64,000 nt of DNA from a virus. The notes under the pieces were generated by a model. That model saw only the letters and a program-made list of their open reading frames with translations. It was not told where the DNA came from and made no database searches. Both the position numbers and the translations under genes were made by a program. The stretch covers positions 55,999 to 119,998 of IMG/VR virus record IMGVR_UViG_3300027747_000967; one strand, 5' to 3'. Below, in pieces: positions 41,353-50,650 of this stretch. Within the stretch, counting starts at the first letter, position 1, and every line of letters begins with the position of its first letter.

Positions 41353-41381
41353 AGTATAACACAAATATTGTTATTTGTCAA
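41353..41381 (-). promoter_or_regulatory. Sigma70 promoter of uvsY-uvsW
   Basis: TTGACA, 17 bases, TATACT on the minus strand. The expected start of the RNA is at or next to the A of the uvsY ATG. Confidence 0.8.
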
Positions 41382-41389
41382 TAACTTAT

Positions 41390-41926
41390 TTAAATAAATT
41401 CAAAATAATCGTAAGCGAATGTTGCGGTACCTGTGATAACATCATCAACAGATTGTTTCACATCAAAATTGATATCAGATAAACTGGTAGGAAATAAATC
41501 ATAAAATTGAATTTTTAATACCGGATTGTTTAATCCTGATAATACTGTCAAAATACCATCTGAAAAAGGATTAATTGGATGTGTTTGATTTAATGGTTTG
41601 TATGCATTTTGTTTTTGTGACAGACGATTTCTTTCACCATAACCTTTTGGTGAAGCAATAGAATACATCCACAAGTATATTTGTTTCCATGAATCTAACG
41701 AACCGTCTACTATCCAAGAAATGGATAATGTGTTATAATTTAATTTGGTACCGGGAGAGCTCATATCTAAGAAAGGAGTTGCAATTTTAATTTCAGGTAA
41801 AGACATTCCTGGTATATTAATCTCTTGACAAAAATACTTTACAGAACCAATTCTATCTAAAGACAATAGGTATTTGGTTGGTTGTAATGGATTGGTATTT
41901 TGTGGTGTATTTTTAAGTGCGCTCAT
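41390..41926 (-). CDS. Tail-tube-like structural protein
   Basis: A 178-residue protein after gp23 with the plan of the gp19/gp54 tube family: YLLSLDRIGSVKYFCQEINIPG near the start, SWIVDGSLDSWKQIYLWM in the middle and TATFAYDYFEFI at the end, like the VTFAYQYW end of gp19 here. It may be a tube initiator (gp54-like) or a second tube-fold protein in the baseplate. It is in its own unit after the gp23 terminator. Confidence 0.72.
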   Translation of the reverse strand: MSALKNTPQNTNPLQPTKYLLSLDRIGSVKYFCQEINIPGMSLPEIKIATPFLDMSSPGTKLNYNTLSISWIVDGSLDSWKQIYLWMYSIASPKGYGERNRLSQKQNAYKPLNQTHPINPFSDGILTVLSGLNNPVLKIQFYDLFPTSLSDINFDVKQSVDDVITGTATFAYDYFEFI

Positions 41927-41943
41927 ATAGGTATTTAGGTGAT

Positions 41944-41971
41944 AAAAAAAAGACCTCCGAAGAGGTCTTTT
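41944..41971 (-). terminator. Terminator of gp23
   Basis: AAAAGACCTC-TTCG-GAGGTCTTTT, a perfect 10-bp stem with a UUCG-type loop and a long T run, 40 bases past gp23. It separates the capsid operon from 41390-41926. Confidence 0.9.
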
Positions 41972-42010
41972 AAATAATAAAGTATTGCTTTACGCTGAAG
42001 CAAACATCAA

Positions 42011-43348
42011 TTACATTAAGTTACGAACACCAAAAATACGGTAGTAAACGTTAGTACGAGCAGTCAACTGACCTAAATTGGAAGTACCTAAGCCTTGTGC
42101 GAATGGATTTGCAACCATGCCGTAACGAGTCTTGAAACCAATTTTTGGTTGGAAAGTGAACTGGTCTACTGCACGAACCATTTGTAATGGAACGTATGGG
42201 CAATAGAACAAACCAGCATCGTATGGTGAAGAACCTTTGTAACCAATTGTTACTAACTCTTGGTTAGAAGTATAACCACCAAAATATGGGTCAATGTAAA
42301 CCTTGATACGACCATGTAACATACCAGCAAATGTATTACCTGTATCATCTACTTGCAAGTCAGTTTGTAAAGCAGGAGTATAAGATAATACACCAGCCAT
42401 TGCCATAGCAGAAGCAACGTCAGAAGAAACGATAAGAACATTACCTTTACCTCTACGAGTCTGTTTAGCAATAACGTTTGCATCACGTTCAATTTGGAAA
42501 ATCAAACCTTTGAAACGCTCAACTGACCAACGACCGTTTGAGTCTGTATCTAAGTCAAAATAACCAGAAGTTGTTGTACCATACTGAGCACCAGCAACAG
42601 CACAAGTATAGATTGTACGAATAACTTCACGGTTAATTTCAGCAAGAATTTCTGTAGAAAGAATGTTTGACAATTCTGTTTCAGCGTCAAGACCATGAAT
42701 TGCTTTTAAGTCTTGTGCTAATTCTAAAGAATACTCTGCCTTTAAAGCACGGGACTGAGCAGTTACAGTAACTTTTTCAATTGAGAATGCCATCTGTGGG
42801 AAAGCATTAGCACCTGAAGTATCTGTAGAACCTAACTGTTCAGCAGCTGAGGTTGTCATGCCGATACCAGAAGTGGTAGCACCTGAAGTAACGTTAGCAA
42901 AGTTATTTGCTGTATCTGTTGTAGTTGTACCTTGGAAACCGTATGGGTTACCAGCAGAACCAACACCAGAGAACATTGTGTTTGCTTCGTTGTAGAAAGC
43001 TTCAGTACCTGTTTGTGTAGCATAACGAGCACGCATTGCGAAAATTAATCCTGTAGGACCTGTCATTGGTTGAACACCAGCAACGTCATAAGCGATTAAG
43101 TTAGGTAATGCACGGCGAACTAAAGAAATCAAGATTGGGTCAAAGTTAGAAATGTTAGCGCCAGTTACGTTTGTTGGAACAACTGTGTTAACTTCGTTCA
43201 ATGACTGACGGTCTTGAGACATAGCTTGCTGTTGATTTTCCAAAACAAGTGCAGTAACTGCTTTCTTGTATGGGTCTTTGATGGACTCTAGTTCTGGATG
43301 ATCCAGAACTGGCTGCCATTTTTGTTGTAGTTCTTCTGTTAAATACAT
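42011..43348 (-). CDS. 23: gp23 major capsid protein
   Basis: A 445-residue HK97-fold capsid protein with typical T4-like regions (ISNFDPILISLVRRALPNLIAYD, QPMTGPTGLIFAMRARY). SLNE/V (residues 49-53) fits the prohead-protease site I/L-x-E. It also ends with a typical YYRIFGVRNLM. Shorter than T4 gp23 (521), as in marine T4-like phages. Confidence 0.97.
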   Translation of the reverse strand: MYLTEELQQKWQPVLDHPELESIKDPYKKAVTALVLENQQQAMSQDRQSLNEVNTVVPTNVTGANISNFDPILISLVRRALPNLIAYDVAGVQPMTGPTGLIFAMRARYATQTGTEAFYNEANTMFSGVGSAGNPYGFQGTTTTDTANNFANVTSGATTSGIGMTTSAAEQLGSTDTSGANAFPQMAFSIEKVTVTAQSRALKAEYSLELAQDLKAIHGLDAETELSNILSTEILAEINREVIRTIYTCAVAGAQYGTTTSGYFDLDTDSNGRWSVERFKGLIFQIERDANVIAKQTRRGKGNVLIVSSDVASAMAMAGVLSYTPALQTDLQVDDTGNTFAGMLHGRIKVYIDPYFGGYTSNQELVTIGYKGSSPYDAGLFYCPYVPLQMVRAVDQFTFQPKIGFKTRYGMVANPFAQGLGTSNLGQLTARTNVYYRIFGVRNLM

Positions 43349-43390
43349 TTAAATCTCCTTGTTTTTTGTATTTTTATTTTGGTAATTTAT

Positions 43391-44686
43391 TTATTTTACC
43401 AAAGTTTTAGAAATTGCTTGTGAATATGCTTCCATTAAATTATCAGAAGATTTATATTTTACTTTTTCTTCTTCAATTTCAACTTCATCATCCAGTGCAG
43501 AATTATCAGCAGATTTTACGTTAGAAGAAAAATAAGATTCTCTTATTACTTCCAACTTTTCTACAAATTCTTCTTCAGTAGTAAATTCTACGTTCTCTGC
43601 GAGCGATTTTAATTTTTCTACTTGGGTTTGCGACAGGCCTTCACACGCTGTGTAGATAGCCTCAATTTTTTTCTGTTCGTTTAATTCTTTAGATAATTGG
43701 ATACCACGATGAATTTGTTCATTTAATGCATCCTCAAGTTCTTCAACTTTAGCACTTAAACCTTCAACGACATCAACCTTATCTTCAGGAATGTCAATAT
43801 AGTGTTCAACAAATAAATCACGCAGACCATTAATAAAATCTTCAGTTACTTCAGAACGCAAACCAGATTCAACTGCTAATTGGTTTTCTTGCATCCATTC
43901 TTCTACCATATAGTTAAGATAGTCATCAACTTTAGATGCTAATTCTTCTTTAATTTGCTCTACGGCAATTTCAAATTCTTCTACTAATTCTTGTTCTGCT
44001 TCGGCAATAACTTCTTCTGCACGAGCAATAACAGCTGCTTCGAAAATTGTAGTGGCTTTATTAACAAATTCTTCAGAAAGATTTTCGCCAGATAAAAGAG
44101 CATCAATATCTTCTTTCATTTTTTCTTTCATCTTATCTTGCATCATTTTCTTTTTTTCCATTTTCATTCCTTCTTCAGAAATTGTTTCTTCGTCATCAAA
44201 TTCAGTTTCTTCACTTTGACCACCATAAGATTGAAAATTAGCATTTGCATTTTTTTGCCATGTGTTTGTTGGTAATTTGTGAACTGCACGGTCACGAATT
44301 TTTTCATAAGGGGTTTCTACATTTTGATATGAACCCATCTCGCCTGGTTTATCAACGTCACCTGCTTTTTCTTGACCTGGTTGACGTGGCAATGTTTTCA
44401 TTGGTTCACAACCTACAGGAGGTGTTGCACCTGGAGGAGTTGCTGTTTTAGTACCTTTGAAATAATCTGGTAACGGATCGTTAACATCATTTGGTGAATC
44501 GCCAATTTTACCAGCATCGTTTGTACCATATGCAGTTTTAGAATCTATACGACTAACACCAACTTTATCGGGATTAGTTAATTCACGTTGACCTTTTTTT
44601 GAAGCGATATTACTATCAAAGGTTTCTTTTGAACCTTCGCTTAAAATTTCTTTGGCAGCGTCAGATAAATTAAATTTTGATGACAT
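43391..44686 (-). CDS. 22: gp22 prohead scaffold core
   Basis: A 431-residue acidic protein. The N-terminal third is low complexity; residues about 170-400 form long Glu-rich helices and coiled coil (EEFEIAVEQIKEELASKVDDYL). Position between gp21 and gp23 and composition fit gp22, which is cut to peptides by gp21. A late promoter lies ahead. It is longer than T4 gp22 (269). Confidence 0.9.
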   Translation of the reverse strand: MSSKFNLSDAAKEILSEGSKETFDSNIASKKGQRELTNPDKVGVSRIDSKTAYGTNDAGKIGDSPNDVNDPLPDYFKGTKTATPPGATPPVGCEPMKTLPRQPGQEKAGDVDKPGEMGSYQNVETPYEKIRDRAVHKLPTNTWQKNANANFQSYGGQSEETEFDDEETISEEGMKMEKKKMMQDKMKEKMKEDIDALLSGENLSEEFVNKATTIFEAAVIARAEEVIAEAEQELVEEFEIAVEQIKEELASKVDDYLNYMVEEWMQENQLAVESGLRSEVTEDFINGLRDLFVEHYIDIPEDKVDVVEGLSAKVEELEDALNEQIHRGIQLSKELNEQKKIEAIYTACEGLSQTQVEKLKSLAENVEFTTEEEFVEKLEVIRESYFSSNVKSADNSALDDEVEIEEEKVKYKSSDNLMEAYSQAISKTLVK

Positions 44687-44714
44687 TTTGAAAATCTCCT
44701 TGATTTATATTGGA

Positions 44715-44722
44715 TATTTATA
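44715..44722 (-). promoter_or_regulatory. T4-type late promoter ahead of gp22
   Basis: TATAAATA on the minus strand is in the short gap between gp21 and gp22, 29 bases before the ATG. It gives the scaffold and capsid genes their own late start. Confidence 0.75.
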
Positions 44723-44733
44723 ATTAAAGTTTT

Positions 44734-45381
44734 TTATAACCGTTTGATGAAGTTTTCAAAAATGCGTAAACTTACCGCTTCAATATCTTTTCTGGAAGCT
44801 TGTTTAATTTCTTTTTTAGCTTCTTCAACATATTGTTCAGTCCATACGCCATTGACTAACATCCACTCTTTGCCTTCCATAATGCCTTGAACAAATGCTC
44901 CAGGCGCAGAAGGGTCTGCTACAATATCTGCCGCTGTGGCTAGATAAAAATCGTTCTGAACAACATTAACACCGTTAATGTTTTTCAATGAACCCATGCC
45001 TCTTGATGATACGCCTAACTGAGCACCGCCTTCAATTAATTGTTTTGCGATTGTTCCCATTGGTGTATCTAAAATTTTTGCTTTACCAATCCATTGATTA
45101 CCATCTTCACTTAAAGATACAATCATATGAGACACACGGTCAAGATTGATAGTAGGAGTTTCAGGATGACCTAATTCTCCAAAAGCACGATTTTTGTTTA
45201 TATATTCTTCTGAATAACGAGCAACTTCTTTTTTCATAGTGTCGTATTCGTACAAACGACCATTTTTATTCTTTTTTTCGGAAACTAAAAAAGGACCTTC
45301 AATGAATAAAGATTTTTTGCCACTAGATTCCTCAATCATTTCATAATGAACTGTTTCTTGGATTTCTTTAATAAGTTTCAT
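44734..45381 (-). CDS. 21: gp21 prohead protease
   Basis: A 215-residue protease (T4 gp21 is 212). The start MKLIKEIQETV follows GGAA; the longer frame overlaps the upstream gene. FGELGHPETPTIN has the catalytic His and GVSSRGMGSL the catalytic Ser of the herpes/T4 prohead-protease fold. It would cut gp22, gp23 and internal proteins at I/L-x-E sites. Confidence 0.95.
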   Translation of the reverse strand: MKLIKEIQETVHYEMIEESSGKKSLFIEGPFLVSEKKNKNGRLYEYDTMKKEVARYSEEYINKNRAFGELGHPETPTINLDRVSHMIVSLSEDGNQWIGKAKILDTPMGTIAKQLIEGGAQLGVSSRGMGSLKNINGVNVVQNDFYLATAADIVADPSAPGAFVQGIMEGKEWMLVNGVWTEQYVEEAKKEIKQASRKDIEAVSLRIFENFIKRL

Positions 45382-45394
45382 TATTGTTCCGTTA

Positions 45395-45934
45395 TTATGG
45401 TTTGCCTGAATATAGGCCGTAATTAAATGCGGCAGGGTCATTAAACTGACCACGTTGGTAGTATGCGTTATCTTTACGGAGAGAAATCATAATTGTGTAT
45501 GCTGTATTTGCAGTCGCACCGTAAGTAATAATACCTATATTACCATTTGATTTTGGTGAGTTGTTTAGAATAGCAGGATTTTGTTGACTACCAAATTCGC
45601 CATTACCATTTAGATAGAAAATGGTAGCATTGTTTGCGGCAACATCGCCAGCCCAAAAAACTTCAACGGCACCAGGAGGATTTCCAGTTCCCATGTTTAC
45701 GAAATATTGACAAGCAGTTAATTGAATGTTGTAATATGGTAAAGTAGTATTTGCTATGAAACCTGCTGTGTTTACTACAGGGAAACCATTGGTTGCCAAA
45801 GCACCATATAAAGAATTTGCAACGATGCGAACATTGTTTGATTCTTGGCCGGAACCATCAAACTGGCCTGTTATCTTAATAACCGCATCGGTTGTTGTAT
45901 CTCTCAATACTTGATATGTAAATTTATTTGGCAT
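45395..45934 (-). CDS. Putative virion protein next to gp21
   Basis: A 179-residue beta-rich protein, starting MPNKFTYQVLRDTTTDAVIK, with no recognised fold. Similar sequences occur in the head operon of marine T4-like phages as I remember. A decoration or accessory capsid role is inferred from position between gp68-like and gp21. Confidence 0.65.
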   Translation of the reverse strand: MPNKFTYQVLRDTTTDAVIKITGQFDGSGQESNNVRIVANSLYGALATNGFPVVNTAGFIANTTLPYYNIQLTACQYFVNMGTGNPPGAVEVFWAGDVAANNATIFYLNGNGEFGSQQNPAILNNSPKSNGNIGIITYGATANTAYTIMISLRKDNAYYQRGQFNDPAAFNYGLYSGKP

Positions 45935-45937
45935 TCT

Positions 45938-46168
45938 TTATCCTAAATTGTTTTCTTCTGTTACGCCTAATATTTCATCCATATTATATGGAATGGTAAC
46001 ATATTTATCTATTGCACTAATATAATATAAAGCAATCGTTTTGTTACCTGGATACTGTCTCATTGACTGTCTTTTCATCACTAATACTGCCGGTAAAGAT
46101 GAAGTTTTGGAATTTTTTTTACCTTTAGCCTCATCTAATTGCTGACGAAAATTGGAAAATAATTTCAT
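45938..46168 (-). CDS. 68: gp68-like prohead core protein
   Basis: A 76-residue protein with FRQQLDEAKGKK near the start: LDE/A is a clean gp21 site and the first 13 residues, MKLFSNFRQQLDE, look like the capsid-targeting leader of T4 internal proteins. Position between gp67-like and gp21 fits gp68. Confidence 0.65.
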   Translation of the reverse strand: MKLFSNFRQQLDEAKGKKNSKTSSLPAVLVMKRQSMRQYPGNKTIALYYISAIDKYVTIPYNMDEILGVTEENNLG

Positions 46169-46180
46169 CTGTTTTAGTTC

Positions 46181-46573
46181 TTACTTCATTTTACTAAATG
46201 ATTTAGAGAGATTACCTAAGGTTTCTTTAGCGGACGGCATTTTTAAATCTTTTGAATGTTTCTCAGACTTTTTTTTCATCTTCATTTTTAATAATTCTTT
46301 GCCCTCTTTACTATCTGGATGTGGATAACTATCCATCTCGTCCAATTCTTCAACTTCTTCTTCCATTGTAACTTCTTCTTGTTCTTCTTCGCCATCAAAT
46401 TCTTCTTCTTCATTATCATTCAGACCAAGTAAATTTTCAGCAACTTCTTGTTTCTTTGCTTCAATTGCTGCTGCAACTTTGTCATGAATTGATGCGTATA
46501 ATGCTTTGCGGAATTCTACGCCTTCGTCATCATATGCGTAATCAATAATTTGTTTTGTTGAATAATCTGCCAT
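46181..46573 (-). CDS. 67: gp67-like prohead core protein
   Basis: A 130-residue protein with a strongly acidic centre (EEEEFDGEEEQEEVTMEEEVEELDEMD) and a basic C-terminus. Length is larger than T4 gp67 (80). The ATG 46573 follows GGAG. It sits after gp20, as gp67 does in T4. Sites such as LDE/M suit processing by gp21. Confidence 0.7.
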   Translation of the reverse strand: MADYSTKQIIDYAYDDEGVEFRKALYASIHDKVAAAIEAKKQEVAENLLGLNDNEEEEFDGEEEQEEVTMEEEVEELDEMDSYPHPDSKEGKELLKMKMKKKSEKHSKDLKMPSAKETLGNLSKSFSKMK

Positions 46574-46603
46574 TTTTTTCTCCAATTAAGGTGTGTTATA
46601 TGA

Positions 46604-46611
46604 TATTTATA
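46604..46611 (-). promoter_or_regulatory. T4-type late promoter ahead of gp67-like gene
   Basis: TATAAATA on the minus strand, 31 bases before the ATG at 46573 and just past the gp20 stop. Confidence 0.7.
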
Positions 46612-46619
46612 ATACAAAT

Positions 46620-48212
46620 TTATTCGTCTGCCTGTTCGCTTTCATCTGGCGGCGTAGGAAGTTGATTCATCATAGATTGTTGTGCCACGTTGTTCATGAC
46701 TTGATTAGGCATTCCTAATCCATTTTCTTTTTCTTCATCAATCTCTGATTGCATTTCTTTAATTTGGTCATCAGTTAAACGTAATACTTGTCTTTGTATC
46801 CACGCTTGTGAGAAGTAACGACCGGTATACGGGTCAACTTGTTCTAACAATGCCAATCTTTCTTTCATTAATTCAGCATCTTTGAGTTCTGTGAAGTTAT
46901 TGTCTTTGATGAAATCATAATAAACGTGTTCACGGATATCTAACCACTCATCATCGGTACAAATACCTTTTAGTACACATTGAACACGAAGCGCTTGGTC
47001 AAATATATCAGCAAATTTATTTCTAAGTCTATCAACAAACTTAGCAAACTTTAATTCATCACGGGTAATCTCATTGGTACGACCTAATGAAAAACCAGAA
47101 CTTTCTGGATTTAAACGAGAAACAGGAACACATAACGCTTTATATAATTTCTTTTCAAAGTATTTGACATCTTCTAATTCACCTAAGTTTTGTGCACCAG
47201 GTAATGTTGTAATCTCTGTACCTTTGCCACCTTCTCTACGAGGTAACCAAAAGTCTTCCATCATAGACATAAATTTACGGTCATCACGAACTTCACCTGT
47301 GTTGGCATCATATACTAATTTGTTCTTATACTTCACCATAATATCACGAAGATATTGTTCTGCTTTTAATTTAGGCAAATTACCTACGTCAATATAAAAG
47401 ATTCTACGCTCGGGTGCTCTAGAAATACGATAGATAACCGTTGCATCTTCAATCATACGCAACTGGTTGAGTGGTTTGATTGCTTTGTGTAGATATGATA
47501 GAACTACAGCACGGCGTGAATCCATGAGTCCTGATACAACGGAGATGATAGAATCTGTTGTAATACGAACACCTACAGGACCAAAGTTAGAAGAACCACC
47601 AGTTACCACTTTATCATTATAGATATAGTATTCATTAATAATGTTCATTACCTCAACGCCGGTACGTTCATCTTTTTTCTTTTTGATTTCACGAACTTTT
47701 TTCAACTTGCGTGGGTCAATGTAACGTAACTCACGGATACCTTGAACTGGATTTTCACGGTCAATAATAATGTGGTAATACATCCTACCGTCTACATACC
47801 ATCTACGAAAAATGTCTTGTGCTAGGTTACTATAATTGAGTAATTTTAGAATGTTATTAAATTCTGTCTTGATTGCTTTTTTGATTTTGTCTGGTTGTTG
47901 TAAATCATCTAAAACAATTTGAATATTTTTACCATCATCATCGGTACAAATTGCTTCATTGATAATATCATCAATAGCAGATTCAATTTCAGGTTGCATG
48001 GCCATTTCACGATAACGAGAAATTAGTTCAACCTCATTCTTAGCGGTACCATCTAAATCAACATATGTTCCATAATAAGCCGCAGAGGTAATGGTTAAGG
48101 CGCCATCATCATTGTTTGGAGGAGAAAATGATTGTTGAACCTTTTGGTCATCTTCCGCTTTTTCACGGGAGATGCTAAAACCAAAGAGTGAAAATTTATT
48201 GTTATTTGCCAT
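46620..48212 (-). CDS. 20: gp20 portal vertex protein
   Basis: A 530-residue portal (T4 gp20 is 524). LRYIDPRKLKKVREIKKKKD and FWLPRREGGKGTEITTLPG are signature stretches of T4-like portals. Twelve copies form the DNA entry channel on which gp17 packages. Confidence 0.97.
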   Translation of the reverse strand: MANNNKFSLFGFSISREKAEDDQKVQQSFSPPNNDDGALTITSAAYYGTYVDLDGTAKNEVELISRYREMAMQPEIESAIDDIINEAICTDDDGKNIQIVLDDLQQPDKIKKAIKTEFNNILKLLNYSNLAQDIFRRWYVDGRMYYHIIIDRENPVQGIRELRYIDPRKLKKVREIKKKKDERTGVEVMNIINEYYIYNDKVVTGGSSNFGPVGVRITTDSIISVVSGLMDSRRAVVLSYLHKAIKPLNQLRMIEDATVIYRISRAPERRIFYIDVGNLPKLKAEQYLRDIMVKYKNKLVYDANTGEVRDDRKFMSMMEDFWLPRREGGKGTEITTLPGAQNLGELEDVKYFEKKLYKALCVPVSRLNPESSGFSLGRTNEITRDELKFAKFVDRLRNKFADIFDQALRVQCVLKGICTDDEWLDIREHVYYDFIKDNNFTELKDAELMKERLALLEQVDPYTGRYFSQAWIQRQVLRLTDDQIKEMQSEIDEEKENGLGMPNQVMNNVAQQSMMNQLPTPPDESEQADE

Positions 48213-48246
48213 ATTATCTATTCCATTTCAATTCAAAAAAACATAA

Positions 48247-48266
48247 GAGAGGGCCGAGACCCTCTC
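48247..48266 (-). terminator. Terminator of gp19
   Basis: GAGAGGG-TCTCGG-CCCTCTC on the minus strand, followed a few bases later by a T run, 15 bases past the gp19 stop. Confidence 0.8.
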
Positions 48267-48281
48267 ATAAAAAAATACAAA

Positions 48282-48827
48282 TTAGGAATCTGTAACGTCT
48301 GAAGTCCAGTATTGGTATGCAAATGTTACTTGATATTCTTCAATAGCATCATTTTGGTCCCAACCTAAATCGATTGGTGAAATATCTATTGGAAACATAC
48401 CAACCATATTAATTTGTTTTAATATGGAACCATCTTTACCATATTGAACTACGGAAGAATCGGCTGTGTAACCTAAAGGTGTATTTGTAGTAGCCGCACG
48501 AATATTACCTGCGTGACTATTAATTTTACCTAACCAAACTTCTAAAGAATTACGAATTGCAAAATCTTCATCGTTAATAATCGTTACTGTCCAATCAGTA
48601 AATGTTCTATTACCTGCCATCTTTAATTCACGACCAAAATAATACATTGGCACAGTACCTATTGAAGAACCAGGTAATTGTGCTGCTTTGGCCATGAATA
48701 AGGCTTTTTGTCCTGATGTTGTACCATCAGTTACTACTGACGGAAAACCTAAATTAACTTCAAAAAGGTTTGGACGAGCGCCGTCAAATAATAAATTTGA
48801 CCTAAATTGAGATACATTAAATGCCAT
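48282..48827 (-). CDS. 19: gp19 tail tube protein
   Basis: A 181-residue tube protein (T4 163). RPNLFEVNLGFPSVV near the start and EYQVTFAYQYWTSD at the end are typical. It polymerises inside the gp18 sheath. Confidence 0.95.
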   Translation of the reverse strand: MAFNVSQFRSNLLFDGARPNLFEVNLGFPSVVTDGTTSGQKALFMAKAAQLPGSSIGTVPMYYFGRELKMAGNRTFTDWTVTIINDEDFAIRNSLEVWLGKINSHAGNIRAATTNTPLGYTADSSVVQYGKDGSILKQINMVGMFPIDISPIDLGWDQNDAIEEYQVTFAYQYWTSDVTDS

Positions 48828-48852
48828 TTTTTTCTCCTGTTATTTTTATTTA

Positions 48853-50565
48853 TCAAGCATTCTGAACAATAGTCTGGAAGTCTACGCCAGTTCTTACAGC
48901 AACAAAATTCAACTGAATAAAGTTAACAGAACGAGCAGGCTGAATGTAAATATCACCAACAAATTGATTAGAATCAACAACTTGTTGTGGATTATTTGTA
49001 CCATCACAAACAACACGGAAATTATAGATACCACGGCGTGCCTGAACTTGTCTCAAGAAAGGTGTAACAAGAGCAATAAATTGATTTCTTGTTGTCACAT
49101 CATTAAATTCAAATAAAGAAAATTTAGATGCAGCTGCAATTGACTTTTCTAAAGTTAAGAATAATCTGCGAACATTAATACGGTCAAAGGCTGATGGTTG
49201 ACTTAACAATGTCTTATCGCCAAATAATACGGTACCTTGTCCTGGGAATGTTACAACAGGATTAACACCTTGGCCATAAAGGACATCACGATAAGTTTTA
49301 TTTGGATTCCATGCCAATTTAACGACATTTCTTAAATTACCACGATTGTAACCAGCTGGTGAATACCATGGGTCACGAACGGCATCGGTATACGCACATA
49401 GACCTGCTATGTCACCATTTAAAGGTATCCAACGATATACATTATTAAATTTATCAAACATATATTTCCAACCAGAATCAGCAACAGCGTAAGATGTTGA
49501 ACGAGCTAGTTGATTCAACCAAGTTGTAATATTAGCACTTTCATTACCTGGTTGATTAACAACAGAGGATGAAGGCGGTGAAACAAACGCTAAACAATCT
49601 TGACGTTGATTTGCAATATTATCAATAATATACTGTTGAGTTGCAACAGAAGCATCGCCAGAAATAACCAAATTAATATTTGTTTCGTCTGCGTTAGTAA
49701 AATAACTATATGCAGTTTGTGTATTTGCGTCTAAAATATTAGAATCAGCACCACCACCTAAAGTAATTGTCTGTACGCTTGTTAAATTAGCAAAATTTAT
49801 ATTTGTTGCATTTAATCCCCAAGTTGTGGATGTGTTTGCATAATTTGGTGGATCCATAGCGTAAATATATTTTGAATTTCTGAAAATATAATTTTTGTAA
49901 TAATTTGAGTTTCCTAAAGAATCATCAACATCCGCTCCTTTAGATAAAAACGGAAACACTTCTAAAATAGTATTTTTTGCGCCTGTAAATAAACCACCAG
50001 TATCCACAACTACAACGTGAACTTGGTCGTATAAAGCACCAGCACCAGCTGCTTGAATAGAAGTATTAGGAGCAACAGGAATTCTTGTAGCAAGACCTAC
50101 ACCATTTACATTCCATGTATTTGAGTATGTATTTGCATCAACTATTGAAACTGTTAATGAATTACCTAAAGCGCCAGGATAACGAGCTATAAAAGGACCA
50201 GCAATGTTTGCATTAGTTGTGGTATTTAAATAACTATATTCAAACGTATCTTCATTTGCAATTGCAATAGAAGCATTAGCGTTAGCGGAAGAATTTTTAT
50301 GATTAGGACCAATTGGTCTAACGATTGTTAAATTATTACCATATGCTAAGAAAGATGCAGCAGTAAAAAAAGAAACTGCTGTATTTGTATCTGGACTAAA
50401 AAAAGTACTTACCATTTGTGTTTCATTGGTAATTAAAACTCTTTTATTTGCTGGACCCCATCTAAAAGCTCCTGCAAAAGCACCTGCTGTTGTCAGTACG
50501 GCCGGAACTACAGTCGTTAAATCAACTTCCGATACTGAAACACCTGGAGAGATTGAATATGCCAT
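48853..50565 (-). CDS. 18: gp18 tail sheath protein
   Basis: A 570-residue sheath protein (T4 659). It starts with SPGVSVSEVDLTTVVPAV and ends with PARSVNFIQLNFVAVRTGVDF, both conserved handle regions. A late-box variant CATAAATA (50624-50631) is ahead. Confidence 0.96.
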   Translation of the reverse strand: MAYSISPGVSVSEVDLTTVVPAVLTTAGAFAGAFRWGPANKRVLITNETQMVSTFFSPDTNTAVSFFTAASFLAYGNNLTIVRPIGPNHKNSSANANASIAIANEDTFEYSYLNTTTNANIAGPFIARYPGALGNSLTVSIVDANTYSNTWNVNGVGLATRIPVAPNTSIQAAGAGALYDQVHVVVVDTGGLFTGAKNTILEVFPFLSKGADVDDSLGNSNYYKNYIFRNSKYIYAMDPPNYANTSTTWGLNATNINFANLTSVQTITLGGGADSNILDANTQTAYSYFTNADETNINLVISGDASVATQQYIIDNIANQRQDCLAFVSPPSSSVVNQPGNESANITTWLNQLARSTSYAVADSGWKYMFDKFNNVYRWIPLNGDIAGLCAYTDAVRDPWYSPAGYNRGNLRNVVKLAWNPNKTYRDVLYGQGVNPVVTFPGQGTVLFGDKTLLSQPSAFDRINVRRLFLTLEKSIAAASKFSLFEFNDVTTRNQFIALVTPFLRQVQARRGIYNFRVVCDGTNNPQQVVDSNQFVGDIYIQPARSVNFIQLNFVAVRTGVDFQTIVQNA

Positions 50566-50623
50566 TTGTGTTCTCCTTAAATTATTATGTTATGAATGTT
50601 TGGCAACTAGATTACTATGAATA

Positions 50624-50631
50624 TATTTATG
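50624..50631 (-). promoter_or_regulatory. Late-promoter variant CATAAATA ahead of gp18
   Basis: CATAAATA on the minus strand, 58 bases before gp18. One base from the T4 late octamer, similar to the NATAAATA form reported for cyanophages. Confidence 0.4.
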
Positions 50632-50650
50632 AAAGCGGTTATTTAGAGTT

